Of a stretch of 64,000 bases of DNA, positions 35,651 to 47,418 are shown one piece after another; position 1 is the stretch's first letter; the number at the start of each line of letters is the position of its first letter. The notes under the pieces were generated by a model that made no database searches, was not told where the DNA came from, and worked only from the letters and a program-made list of their open reading frames with translations. The stretch spans positions 12,038,311 to 12,102,310 of the forward strand of contig CM060854.1 of the NCBI GenBank assembly GCA_030737835.1. The letters run 5' to 3'. A program made the position numbers and the translations under genes. This stretch comes from Acorus gramineus. Lineage: Eukaryota; Streptophyta; Magnoliopsida; Acorales; Acoraceae.

Positions 35651-36487
35651 ACCCTCAACTCAATCTAACATGAATTTATTTTCTCTTTCTTCTCCAATAT
35701 CTCTCTTTCTCTCCCAAAACTCAACATAAGATGAGAATGTGAGACCACCTCCACCAGCCCCCTCCATCGTGCCTCCCGCGGCCCCATCGCGTCCCTCGGC
35801 CCCCCGTGACCACCGCACGCCTCCCACCCCCTCCCGCAACCCCAACCTCCCCCGACCCCCAATCTTGACCACGGATCTTACCAAGGACCCGAATCGATTG
35901 ATTCTCACTCCCGGAGTCACCAATGTATGTTTTTAATAAATGTTCAAAGCAATATTTTATTCTTTTTTATAGTTTTCAATGTTATAATGTTGATTTTATG
36001 CGTCTTAGATATTTGTATAAATGTTTCTAAACTGGAGGGTTTTCAGAAATATGAAAGTTTAAGGGTATATACAGTGCGCTTATCAGTGTACACATACAGT
36101 ACATGACATGGTGTGCGGCGATTTTCAGTTTTATGTAGTTGTGCATGTTCTGGAATTATAAAATTTTAAAGTTTTAGTCTTTATGTAATTGTGTATGTTC
36201 TTAAACTAAGAAATTCTCAAAATGTGCATATTAATAGTGTGCACAGTGAATCTAACAATGTACATTGAGTCCATTGTGTGTTTTCTATGGTTACAGTTAC
36301 TAGGCAATCTATATGCATGTTATAATATGATGAAAATATGAAATTCATGTCAATTGCATTTTAATGTTTGCATATTAATTTATCATTGTTGAAAAATGGA
36401 ATCAATCATGGCTTACCCTGTGTCCATGGTTGTGCTGTAGTGTGAAAAATAAACCGCTCCATCAATGATTATTGTTCACCGTATTTT
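35651..36487 (+). other. C-rich patch and AT-rich DNA, probably part of the Mutator-like relic
   Basis: 35740-35920 is C-rich and gives a Pro-rich frame (65 residues) resembling no known protein. 36060-36300 has AGTGTACA-type motifs (CAGTGTACACATACAGTACATG) like those of the tandem repeats at 39304-39745, suggesting both belong to one element. Confidence 0.35.
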
Positions 36488-36742
36488 ATGTCTGATACTT
36501 TCCACCAAGCATATGCAGGTGCAATCCTACCTGTGGTAGGGGTTCAGAGACTGGCTGAGGAGGAGGAAGGAAGCATATTCATCAAACCTCCATTTACAAA
36601 GATCAAGCCGGGGAGGAAGAAGAAAAAGATAATAGAGTCACAGGCAGATCCAGATCCGATAACTCACAATCAATGTTCGAGATGTAAGGGATTTGGACAC
36701 AACAGGAAGACATGCAGGAATCCAGTGCCCATTGAAGAATGA
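36488..36742 (+). pseudogene. C-terminal end of a Mutator-like transposase (zinc knuckle)
   Basis: The 84-residue frame ends a MULE transposase: a PxxR-like linker (KIKPGRKKKK) followed by CSRCKGFGHNRKTC, a CCHC zinc knuckle of form C-x2-C-x4-H-x4-C. The acceptor-like ATATGCAG just inside its start suggests that true coding sequence begins at GTGCAATCC (36519). The catalytic DDE part is absent from the window, so this is a remnant. A Ulp1-like protease relic on the other strand at 39870-40212 fits a MULE of the Ulp1-carrying (Kaonashi-type) group. Confidence 0.75.
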
Positions 36743-36837
36743 TGTATCTTACATAATCTAGTATTTCAAAATTTTATGATGTATGAATAACATGAATGAT
36801 ATATTCCTCCATGTTTGAATCTATACCTATGCTTATG

Positions 36838-39274
36838 TGTAACTACTGTGACTTTTAGGACATAATTAATCTGTTTTTATAATGTGTTTAGTACTCCAAA
36901 TTATGATAATTTAGCATGGTTAAATTCTTTGTTTTATTGGCTTTCCAACGCTTCTTATGGATTGTAAATCGGATGCATATTGATCAAGTTATGGATCAAA
37001 CCATAACAAGGAGTCGGGCTGTGTTCTGACGGCTCGTAAGGGTGTCGTCGGATCTGGACCTGATGGATCCTGTAAGTGCCATCGGGTATTGGGCGACGGA
37101 CTCAACCAGAGCTGTCAATCTAGAAAACTTCGTATTTTTGAATATTCAGTCCATTTTTTGAAAAGAACAAATGCTTTGATTTCGAATTATTTCGGTTTAA
37201 TTGGGTCGTATTTTGTCCCCCACATGTGTAAGAGGTTATAAACCTCTTTTTCTCTCTCTCCTTGCATTGAAACCCTAAACCTAAAAACCCTAAAAGATCT
37301 TTCTCTTACCGTTTGCGTTGACATTGTTGAAGAGCTCGGGAAGCGAACAACGGGTTCTTGTGAGTATTTCTCTTGATTTATGAAGATTTTTAATTGATGA
37401 CTGATTCATTTTAGAGGTTCTTGTTTCATAAATTCATTTTTAAGTTTTTCAAACAAAAGAATTGATCTTTCTTTCATTATTCTTGAAAACTTTGTATGAT
37501 TTTGGATCCTTGTGTTCTACCAATATTATGTCAATGATTTACGATCTTTTTACAAGTTTTAGATGGTGGTATTTGGTCTCAAAGGTATATGTATATGACT
37601 TGATGATTTCATGAGTTCTTGTTGGATTTCTTATGTTTTTTTATATATGATTTTAAAAGACTCTTAGATCTCATGTTATAGCCTTCATATTCTGTGATTT
37701 TCAATAATGTATGAACATTTTTTTTATCAGAAAGAATATGTTATGTATACCTCATGCTTAGGATTTTTATTCATTGATGTATAAATCATGTTTATGATCT
37801 TTAAACCTTATACACTTAGATCTGAACCAATGCCTATATTATTGTGATTTTTGGAGTTTTAAACATAGATCCATACTAGTTATTTATGCCTATGTTAAAC
37901 CTAGGGTTTTCAAAGATATTTTCAAAGAGTTTTTATTGGTCTTAATCGGATTTTTCGTATGTATGATTTGATTTTGATGTAAACTCTTTCTGTTTTATAA
38001 CGTTTAAATGACTCGCGTAGGGTTTTCGATGATAGAATGTGTTAGTATTTAAAAAAAAAAAAAGGGTTTCATGTTTCTCCCTCAAGACGGCTCCTTTGAG
38101 AGCCGTCGGACATGTTCTAGATGGCCCCGAGAGGAGCCGTCGGTTTGTTTGGACGGCCCCGGTAGGATCCGTCGGTTCTTCCTCAGACGGTTCCTGGAGG
38201 AGCCGTCAGATTTTTGGTAGGTACGGACCCCATCAGGTCCCGTACTGTTTGATCATGCTGTGACCTAGCTCTATCTTTTCTTGTCAGATTAGATTTACTG
38301 TCTCGGTTGTAGTTTGCGAATCATTGGACCGGAGGTGAGTGGGTCTAGTCTTTATGTAGATTTCAAATTTACTTATATTTATATCATATTCACATCATGC
38401 CTATGTTATGAATACAACTGTTATTTTGAGTATGGAACACATGAGCATGACATCACGTTTTGAGACATTATTTTATATATGAACTATATATTGGAGGCTG
38501 TGTTATTCTTGCATGCAAACTATGGGTTGATGAATTGATCATGCATGCATATCATCTGTCTGTGTGACCCCATCTGCGTGACGACCGGTCTGCGTGACCC
38601 AGTTCAGTGGGACCTTGTCTGCGTGACGTCTGTGTGACCAAGCTCTAGATGGAGTACCTTTTGGCTGCGTGCCATGCGGGCATGCATGTCCGTTGCATCA
38701 TACGCATCATGTAGTTAGTGTTGTGATTTGTGGCTATTCCTCTAAAGAAATGCATTATGTTTTATCGTTGCATTTGTGAAAATATATATCTATATATGTT
38801 ATATTCTGCGCGTTTTGGATTTTATGGGATTGTTCTTTAAGATTATTGTTGTTGTTGTTGTTGTTGTTATTGGGACGCATTAGGTCCATTCACTGAGCGT
38901 GTGATAATTCACTCCTCTTTTCCCAACCTTTTAGAATAGCTATTGGTGATTGTCGCTCGTGGTGAAGCGTTGGCGATTTAGTTCGCGTTTTATCTTCGTT
39001 GCATCGTAGGTGTCGAATAAGCCTTCTTCTTGGCACGTAGTGGACGTCCTTAGCCTTATCAACAAAACTAGAGGAATTATTATTAGTATTAAATAAAGAA
39101 CTCGTGTGTATTCATTCAAACTTAATAATAAATTATTGAGATCATGTGGTTGGTTTATGTTTTAAACCTGCGAGTTTATGATTTTATTTATAAAGTTCGA
39201 TATTTTGTGGATTGTTTACGTAACGCATTGTATCGCATGCCTTAATTAAGGATAATGGGTGCGGGGGTGTTACA
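36838..39274 (+). mobile_element. Solo LTR F of a second LTR family (2437 bp), TSD TTATG
   Basis: Starts TGTAACTACTGTGAC and ends GGGGGTGTTACA, flanked by TTATG (36833-36837 and 39275-39279). No internal region, so a solo LTR. Sequence differs from LTR A-E except for shared layout: TATA box (TTATAAAC, about 37226), C/T-rich leader, GT-AG segment 37360-38287, a 47-nt piece 38288-38334 ending in donor GGAG|GTGAGTGGG, second GT-AG segment 38335-38934 with CACTGAGCGTGTG-CTC before the acceptor, and a terminal piece. It lies in the Mutator-like relic. Confidence 0.85.
38086..38250 (+). repeat. GACGGCTCC short repeats in LTR F
   Basis: At least five copies of a 30-35-bp unit with (A)GACGG(C/T)(C/T)CC and GGAGCCGTC(G/A)G, alternating in orientation and so able to form several small hairpins. 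They lie just before the intron 1 acceptor of LTR F. Confidence 0.55.
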
Positions 39275-39303
39275 TTATGTCTTGTAGTGTATACTGTGTA
39301 AAC

Positions 39304-39745
39304 AGAACCTGTAACATTTATAGTAGTGTACACATGCTGCATAACAGTGTACACAGTTTAAAACACAGAACCTGTAACATTCATAGCAGTGTACACATGC
39401 TGCATAACAATGTACATCATGTAACAGACAGAACCTGTAACATTTATAACAGTGTACACATTCTGCATAACAGTGTACATCGTGTAACAGACAGAACCTG
39501 TAACATTCATAACAGTGTACAAATGTTGCATTACAGTATACACTATGTAACAGACAAAACCTGAAACATTTATAACAGTCTACACATGCTGCATAACAAT
39601 GTACAAAGTGTAAAATACAAAACCTGTGACATCCAACATGATACACATACCGCAAAATAAGTTACATATTGTAACACAGAGAGAACATGTCACATACACA
39701 ACAGTGTAGACATATTGCATAACAGTATACAAAACCTGCATTACA
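39304..39745 (+). repeat. Minisatellite, about seven units of 60-63 bp
   Basis: Units begin CAGAACCTGTAACATT(T/C)AT and contain AGTGTACACATGCTGCATAACA and GTACA-(C)-GTGTAACAGA. The first four are close copies; the last three are more diverged. It runs open on both strands for over 100 codons only because the unit length is near a multiple of three and lacks stops, so this is not a gene. Confidence 0.85.
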
Positions 39746-39869
39746 AACATCATCTCATAATATCTATTCTTCAAAATATATAAAACATCAGCACCATATA
39801 AAACATCACCATCACTGATATAATGCAATACACCACATTACACCACCACCACATTATATTACAAACACA

Positions 39870-40212
39870 TTACATTTGTTGTTTATATGTTTCATAGTCT
39901 TCTTGTATTTTCTTTATCCAATTTTCACTCTCTTTAGCTTTTCGAATGACTTTGACTGCATATTCCCCTCGGAACTTTGGAATGTTCTTTTGCTCGAAAT
40001 CCATGTCCGCTCATTTTATGAGGTGCTCGCCGTATTTAAGCACAAACATACCACAATCAACCCTACAATCACCATAAACATATATATTATCACGTTCTTG
40101 CATAAATTAATCATGAGAATATATCGATAACATTCACCCATTAGATTGTTGTGGACATTGGTCATCTCTTACGATTGGCCAGTCTTCAACATTGGAGATG
40201 AAATGTCTTCGG
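39870..40212 (-). pseudogene. Ulp1-like cysteine protease C-terminal relic of a Mutator-like element
   Basis: On the minus strand two pieces (about 40212-40138 and 40062-39870), separated by a GT-AG gap of 75 nt (40137-40063), carry the end of a Ulp1/SENP C48 peptidase: VEDWPIVRDDQCPQQSNG, then VDCGMFVLKYGEHLIK, then DFEQKNIPKFRGEYAV. The active-site Gln (CPQQ) and Cys (DCG) are present. One in-frame stop follows HLIK, and the upstream part with the catalytic His is not seen. Such domains ride on Kaonashi-type MULEs. The convergent transposase end at 36488-36742 fits. It is a DNA-transposon remnant, not a working host protease. Confidence 0.65.
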
Positions 40213-40460
40213 TTTGAACTTGGTATTGGTGGATGACTTAGGTTTAGACTTTTCCTGGGTCTTTGTGGATGACTTCAGAAGAGTTTTGGTTGGGGGTAAA
40301 GTCTTGGTGGAAGATTTGGGATTTTGAGGATCTATAGATGATGATGCCCGAGTCTTCCTAGTAGAGGTAAAAGGATCATCCTCATTAGAAACTACTGTTT
40401 TCTTGTTTCGAGGACTACGTCATGGTGTGATTTTTTTGTGGACGAGCCATTATGTTTCAA
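40213..40460 (-). pseudogene. Ser/Thr/Lys-rich reading-frame remnant upstream of the Ulp1-like relic
   Basis: On the minus strand a frame of about 75 codons (SSSIDPQNPKSSTKTLPPTK) with an ATGGCTCGTCCACAA near 40450 that is out of phase with the rest. Low-complexity basic linkers of this kind are usual ahead of the protease domain in MULE-borne Ulp1 proteins. Function not assignable. Confidence 0.35.
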
Positions 40461-42239
40461 CTTGACAACGTGAAAAAAAACTATGTTGGAGTCAGTGGTG
40501 AACAATCCCTCATACTACATAATTATAAGAATGATTTATCAATGTACATATAAAGCATACCAGTGTATCTAAGAAGCATAATAGTGTACATGAAGATGAT
40601 GTACAAGATAAACATAACAATGAATTTTAGAGTTCCTTTGTCATGTGAAATCTATTCCTATGAAAATGACTTGTGCAACATAAAAGTACGCATCAATATC
40701 AAATATTTCATCAACATCAATATCATTTAACCCCGAATATATTTGCATAAAAGCTACATAAATATCCCAATAGGGAAAGGCAATTGCAATTTTTATCCTT
40801 AACTTAGTAGTTCATGATGTGCTCTTAAAAACCAAGGTTTAATCTTTCAGGTTCTTAAGAACCAAATTTAATCTTCTTTTCCTTTATACAACTTCAATTT
40901 AATTTTCGGTTCCGAGTGGGAGGTCACTGAACCTGATTTATTTCTCAATAAATAATTCCAAGTACAACTATAACCCCTACAACCATAAAGAATACAAGGT
41001 TTTAAGGGTGTACATATGAAGTATATCAGTGCACATATAACATTGTAAACATGAATTTTGCATTTTTATTGTCCATTTAACCTCACTAAACAATACCCTG
41101 ATGCCTCAAGCTTCATGAGCCTTAATATAGAACATTGTAAACATAAATCTTGCATTTTCAGGGTAGAGAGTTTACAAATGAAGTAAGCTAGTCAATCATT
41201 TAGCTTTCATATATTTAGGTAGCGATATAAGCTATTTTAGAATAGATATTATTTTAATATAGACAAAGAATAAACCATTTTTTGTTTGACTGTGTTTCTA
41301 ATTACTCTCAATGAGAAAATGTGATAATAATTTTTTATTGTTTGATTGATGAAATTGACAGTTGTCCATATGCTCATCAGCATGTATTTATTGCATGGTT
41401 GAACAGTTAGAGTGACTATGAAATATTGGACTTGTTTTTAGTAGGGACACCCTTTTTAATAATCCTACATGATTTTTCTTTAAAGAATTGACAGTGTCAA
41501 GATTCATGAATGTCTAATAAATTTGAAAGTATGACTATCTAAAAACAAGGCATTGGACTACATGGAACAATGGACTTGCATAGTGTTGCAAGCACTTGCA
41601 GCTCTAGGGACAGAACTCTGGTTTAGTTAAAACCCACATTTACCATGTTCGACGGTCTTAAGGTAGTGAACTAGTGATATTGTTGGAAGACAATGTTCTC
41701 AATTTCTAGGATTTCTCTTGCACTTCACAAATGTCATGGATGGGAGAAATAAAATTAGTTAGTGCATCTATGTATCAACTATCAACATACAAACAAAAAA
41801 AATGGTTTTCTGGGATGTAAGTTACCCAAAATAAGTTGGATAATTTTTTTTCAATTTCTTGGATAATAGAAGACACATTTACAAAGTCTACTCAGCTCAA
41901 CAATGATCTTGATTGCTTGACGGGATTGTTGAGCTGTATTTGCCCTGGGGCCCCATGCAATAACTCTTTCATGTCCTCTATTACCTTTCTAAGCTTGCTC
42001 CAGGTATAAGGACCCGATTTATGGTTTACATTCAGAAGAGTGATGGGCGGTGATTTTCTGCTTGCTTTTTCTGCACATGACTTTTTTAAATATGACCGAG
42101 TTAATTGTTATAAAATCTTGGTTGATGTGACCAATCAGCACCACCATCACTCAAACATGAGAAACACTAACAAAATGCTAACACTACTATAATCATAACT
42201 AGGAAAACCAAAAAGAAACTACATTATGCATAATATGGA
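40461..42239. other. AT-rich transposon-derived DNA
   Basis: Contains further AGTGTACA/CAGTGCACA motifs up to 41060 that link it to the Mutator-like relic, a short diverged copy of the CCCCGTTTGG MITE at 41215-41360, and at 41892-42003 a 36-codon minus-strand frame (WSKLRKVIEDMKELLHGAPG) that may be a captured gene scrap. No intact gene. Confidence 0.4.
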
Positions 42240-42660
42240 TGACACTTAATACAAAACAACTCACAATGAACAACTCCAAAATCATCCATAGAATCACTAC
42301 TTCCCACACCACAACCACCACACTCGTCACCGGTGATAGAGGATTAAACAGGGGTCACACCAATGTCACCACCATACACAATTGGTGGACCAATACAAAA
42401 AAAAAATCATCACCACAAACCTTAACCTTGGCCTTTGATTCAAGCTAGGCGTGATTCAATCTTTGATCACAAAAAACAAAAAAACTACAACAAACCCTAT
42501 GATCACAACGAACACCAACAATCTTACAAAAATCATCACCAACACAATCATCATTACTACCACATTCATTTCAATCAAATACGCAAACCAAAAAAATTTA
42601 AACAAGAAAAACCATTACCTGCTTCAAGTAGGGCCTTTGATTCAAGCTAGAGTTCCATGT
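42240..42660. repeat. A/C-rich low-complexity DNA with a duplicated 18-bp block
   Basis: GCCTTTGATTCAAGCTAG occurs at 42431 and again at 42630, with CAC/ATC-rich sequence between. Frames here are Thr/His/Asn-rich from composition and not credible genes. Confidence 0.4.
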
Positions 42661-43029
42661 TAGCATGACATGGTGGTCGTGGGAGTTCTTGATGATGATG
42701 GAGGAATGAACAGGGTTCACCACGAGTTCGTCTGATGAAGAAGCCACTGACGGGGAAGAGAAATGGCGGGCAAGAAAAAAAGAGGGGGGGGGGGTTTAAT
42801 ATTGGGGGTGAGCTTTTGATTATATGGGACATTGTGGGGTGCAATGTGTATGTGGTGGCTATACTTCACAGAGGGTGGGGAATGTAGGGGTGGGATGCTC
42901 TACTGTTAAAACCACAATATGCATTTTTTAAATGGGGTTGGCTGCATAACTAGAGGGGTTGAAATAACCGCCCCCTTTTTCATATTACTCTGTATGGGGT
43001 TTCTTAAAAGGGTTAATTGATTTTCTTTG

Positions 43030-43735
43030 GGTACCAAATTGTGGGCGCTCAATTTTCTGGCTGCCTAAGGCAGGCTAGGTCGGGGGTCCCGTCGGATCCG
43101 ACCCGACAAGATGATGACCCGTCCGACTCGAACCCAAACAAACTCGACCCAAAGGTTCATATCTGACCAACTACAACAAGCCAAGTCAGTACTCATCCAC
43201 TCACACACTGCCCTGATCTCTTTATATATATTGCAATTATCATTATTTAAATTCAATCAATGTTGGCATATATCACCAAATCAAGTCATCATTGATTGTG
43301 TCCCCAAAATCCCACCCAAATATGGATTTACATGTCAACTCATAAATGACCAAATCTTGTGATTTTATCTGTTATCTCCTCACTAATGACTGACGGAATC
43401 TCGATTGTTCAATGGAGAGGGGTTGATCAGGAACCCTAATCAAATCATAGTGAATCCTCTATAAATAGGGGGCAAGAACAGACACAGGAGGTAGGCACAA
43501 TTTCTTTTGCTAAAACCCCTTTTTGGCCACCTTGACGACTTGAACATCGGAGGGTTTTCGCAGGTCCCCACCTCCCTGTGTCTGCAGCGCTCAAGAAGTG
43601 CTCGCCGGCGGAAGACGAAGGAACTAGGCGGAGGAGAACGGGAGAGTCCAGATCCGTTTACCCGAACTTGGTAAGCAAAATTTTTGCCTCTCCACAAATT
43701 TTGCAATGTAAATGCCGTCCTAAACTCTGGTGATG
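43030..43735 (+). mobile_element. Possible LTR or LTR-promoter fragment
   Basis: A TATA box CTATAAATAGG (43459-43469) is followed by a leader and by CTTGAACATCGGAGGGTTTTCGCAGGTCCCC-type sequence (43541-43571), a layout common at the R-U5 part of plant Ty3/gypsy LTRs. The clear ends and target repeats I would want are not found, so limits are approximate. Confidence 0.35.
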
Positions 43736-43879
43736 ATTTACTTGATAAAAAAATTATTTTTGTTTATGTGATGATCATCTACTTAACAAAATTAGAAGAT
43801 GAAATCTATGTTATCTTTATGTTTATTCGTTGGGTTAATCATCACACTTATTTACATTTTTATTATTTGAATATGGTGT

Positions 43880-44725
43880 TTGATATTGAAACTTATGTTT
43901 TAAAATTCATTTATATTTTCAAATGTAATTGAATTTTATATGTATTATACTATCTGTTTTCAATGTGATTTTGAACAGTATTTTCTTTTTTTTTAAAGTC
44001 AGTTACATTTGTTAGATTTATTATTTTAGAAATGTATATGAACATTATTTTTGCCTTTTATGCATTTTATGTTTTTCATTAAAGTTTTAAAATTCAGTTA
44101 TATTTTCAAATGTATCTTAATTTTATATACATTACTTTATGTTTTTAGTGCGATTTTTTAACATTATTTATTTGTTCTTTTGAAAGTCAGTTACATTTGT
44201 TAAATTTAATTTTTTGAAAATATATCTGAACATTATATGCATTATATTTTTTTAAAAATTTGTTCCTTTATGTAGTTTTTGTTTGTCATTAAAGTTTTAA
44301 AATTCAGTTAAATTTTTAAATGTATTTGGATTTTATATGCATTATACTTTTTATTTTTTAGTGTGATTTTAAATAGTATTTGTTCGTTGTTTTGAAAGTC
44401 AATTATATTTGTCATATTTATTTTTTTGAAAATGTATCTAAACATTACATGCATTATATTTTTGAAATATTTTGTGATTTTATGCAATTTATGTTTTTCA
44501 TTAAAATTCAGTTACATTCGAAATCTATTTAAATTTTATATGCACTATACTTTATGTTTTATATGTGTTTTTAAACAATGTTTGTTTTTCCTTGAAATTT
44601 AATTACATTCTAAATGTATGTGATCTTTATATGCATTATTTATATTTTAATATTTTATGTGTTGCTAAACAAGTTTTGATTTTTTTTTAAAGTTAATTAC
44701 ATTTTTAGATGTATTTGAATTTCAA
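43880..44725 (+). repeat. AT-rich tandem repeats of about 190-210 bp
   Basis: AGTTTTAAAATTCAGTTA and ATTTTATATGCATTATAC blocks recur at about 43896, 44084, 44294, 44500 and (diverged) 44600, each unit also holding TGAAAATGTAT-TGAACATTA. A related stretch recurs at 46590-46740. No gene. Confidence 0.65.
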
Positions 44726-44873
44726 ATAAAAAGGTGGAGGTGGAGGCCAGAGAAAGACTTGAAAGGTAGCTTAACCACCTTTAAGGTAGCAAGAGGGATC
44801 CAAGGGTGGAAACACAGGTCGTCGGAGATGAGGAGGGTGACCGGAATGAATTTTTGAAGTGACGGGTGACTTA

Positions 44874-45505
44874 GGCCATCTCCATGCCTTACTCAAACCT
44901 ATACCCAAATTTCACTTAAAATTTGAGTAAAAGTTTGATATAATATAATGTGTCTCCAATCATCACTTTGTGTTTTACTCAAATCTTTTAAAATTTTCGC
45001 ATCTTCTTCTAATTATTTCCTATAAACATTTTCAAAGTCCTTCTTGAAATTATTACTCAATTTTTTTTCCCTCAAAATATTTAAATTTAAAAATTATTAT
45101 CATCCAATTTTTTTTAAAAAAAGGTAAAAGTAAATTTTCTTTTTATTGGAGTAAAAAGTAAGAAGTTAAAAAACAAAGATGAAGATTTAAGAAAGAAGAC
45201 TATTTTTTTTTTTGAGATTCCAAGAGATAGTGAAAATTTTGAGAGGTGAGAAAACATCTAATATAATTAAACTAAAGGTGGAGTTGAAGGAAAAAAAAAT
45301 GTTACATTGGAAGAAAATGTGGAGATAAAAGAAAAAAAGAGATGTTGAAATTTGGATAAAGATTTGAGTCTTCCTTGATTTGAATAAAGATTTGAATAAA
45401 AGCTTGATTTGGTGTAGGCACGGGTAAATTGTTGGAGAGGTTTTGGGTGATTTTTACTCAAATTTAAGTTTGAGTAAAAGTTTGGGTATAGAATTGGAAA
45501 TGCTC
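44874..45505. mobile_element. Tourist-like (PIF/Harbinger) MITE, 632 bp, TSD TTA
   Basis: Ends GGCCATCTCCATG... and ...TTGGAAATGCTC, inverted and flanked by TTA (44871-44873, 45506-45508), the 3-bp TWA target of PIF/Harbinger elements. The subterminal ACTCAAACCTATACCCAAATTTCA is repeated in inverted form (TTTGAGTAAAAGTTTGGGTAT). A shorter copy is in intron 1 of the gene at 48144-52411. Confidence 0.8.
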
Positions 45506-45735
45506 TTAGGAAGGGTAGTATTGTCTTTGCCTTTTTGCCTTTTTAAAAAGTCAAACAGAAGTAATAACAACTATTAGAGCTTCTCAATGAGACATAAACT
45601 TTGGGACACATGTAGACTCTTACAATATTATATATATAAATCCTTATGTATTTTTTTTCTTTTAGTCGGTAATTGCTTCCCAAATATTGAGGAGATGGCT
45701 ACGATTGATATCTTTCCATTGTAGGAACCTTGCGA

Positions 45736-46298
45736 TAAGCCTGTCAATTATCCGAAAAAATATCTGTATCCGATCCGAATCCATATCCAAAAATGCAGAC
45801 AATATCCGATATCCGAAAATTCGTATCCGTATCCGAACCAAATAATCCGTATCCGAAAATTTTTGGATCAGATTGGATATAGCCTATATCCGATCCGAAC
45901 AATATCCGTATCCGAACTGTTATTTTATTTATATATGTTAGAATTAGTTTCAACCCTTAGATGAAAATCCAATTGCTCATGATTTAGGGTAAAACACAAA
46001 CCTATTTAACCATGTTGGATATTTGTTTAACTATATTAGGATTTATGTTTTTATGTCTTTGATGGATACCTATTTAATCATGTTAGGACTTAAGATTTTA
46101 TAAATTTTTTATCTTTTAATCTGGTTCGGATATTTCAGATATTATCCGAATCCGTATCCGGGTTTTTGGATTGGATACGGATATGGGTTTTGGAATATCC
46201 GTCGAATTTCGGATACAGATATTTTTTCGGATATTCAATTCGGATACGGATACAGATATGGGCCTATCCGATCCGTATCTGTCCGATTGACAGGCCTA
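45736..46298. mobile_element. hAT-type MITE, 563 bp, with TATCCGAA repeats
   Basis: Terminal inverted repeats TAAGCCTGTCAAT and ATTGACAGGCCTA, flanked by CCTTGCGA (45728-45735) and TCTTGCGA (46299-46306), an 8-bp target repeat with one mismatch. Ends of the TAGGCCTGTCAA kind are known in plant hAT MITEs. Inside, TATCCGAATCCGTATCCG-type units recur many times near both ends in inverted orientation, likely transposase-binding or hairpin-forming arrays. Confidence 0.85.
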
Positions 46299-47418
46299 TC
46301 TTGCGATGCCCTTTTTATTCCATTTTTTTTTAGTAATTCCTTCTCATTCAATCATTTATATTGATTTTTTTCTAATCAATCGATTAGTATTATAATGTTC
46401 AAACACAAACAGTGATTGAAATTTTTTATTTTTATTTTTGAGGATTTTCACCTACTGCTTTGGTTTTGAGCTATTTGATTTTCATTTCATTAATATCTGT
46501 CGATTCAGGTTTAGCAGCTCAGTTAATTTATATTTATGTAGTGGTTTTCTAATTATTTGAATTACATATTTATATTAATTGAATCTGGTGTTTGATATGA
46601 ATTTGTTAAATAGTATTTTTTTTTTTGAAATTTAGATGCATTTCAAATGTATCTAAATTCAATATGTATTATATTTTTTGAATTTTTTTATGATTTTAAA
46701 CAACATTTGTTGTTTTATATGTTTTATACAAAAATTGGAGGATGTTTTTTGAAATTTCAACTATTATTTTCGTTTTGAATGGTTAGATTTTTCCAAAAGA
46801 AGTGAGGAAGAGATTACACGAGAATTAAAAAAAGGAGGGGAAAATTTTCTTGAGAGTGAAAATGTGGATTTTAAATAAATGACATTATTGTATTTTATTT
46901 TTTAAACCTTTTTGTAAAAGTCAGTCAGAGAATCAATGAAAAAATGACACTTAATAAAGCTTGTTAATGAGACCTAAAAATTGAGGCTGGGGTAACAGAA
47001 CCGATAATATAATTACCTCAAAAACAAGTTTATATTAAATATAATTACCGTAGAACTTATTTAAACTGAACTAAACATTAAACCCTTATTTGGATAGAAG
47101 AATAGATGTGAGATAAGGGTACATAAACAATATTAAAAAAAACATGTTTGTTTATAGTGAACAGGTGTGTACAAATACCAAAATAGATAAGATAATAAAC
47201 TAAATAGTGGTATTCTAGGTCCTCTGCTATTGTGTTATTCTAACCAATCTAGAATATCCTCACTGTCAAATCATTTTTACCTTTTAGAACACTTTATTCG
47301 TGTTGTATTCAAATTTTATTTACATATTATATTTATAGTCAACCAAACATAAAAAATCTTAATATTACAATTTTAACAAACTAAAAACACTACCAAACAA
47401 AAAAATAACTTTTTTTTA
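46299..47418. other. AT-rich intergenic DNA
   Basis: 46590-46740 resembles the repeats of 43880-44725, and 46900-46985 resembles 45540-45600 (AAAGTCA-CAGA, TTAATGAGACATAAA). A degenerate MITE with GTTTGGATA-like ends may lie at 47085-47290. No gene. Confidence 0.4.

Noticed and set aside
39259-39655. Frames of 101 and 126 codons on opposite strands
   Set aside because: Both read through a 60-bp minisatellite and are periodic, not protein genes.
39304-39745. CRISPR-like array
   Set aside because: Repeats are continuous 60-bp tandem units without unique spacers, in a plant nuclear genome.
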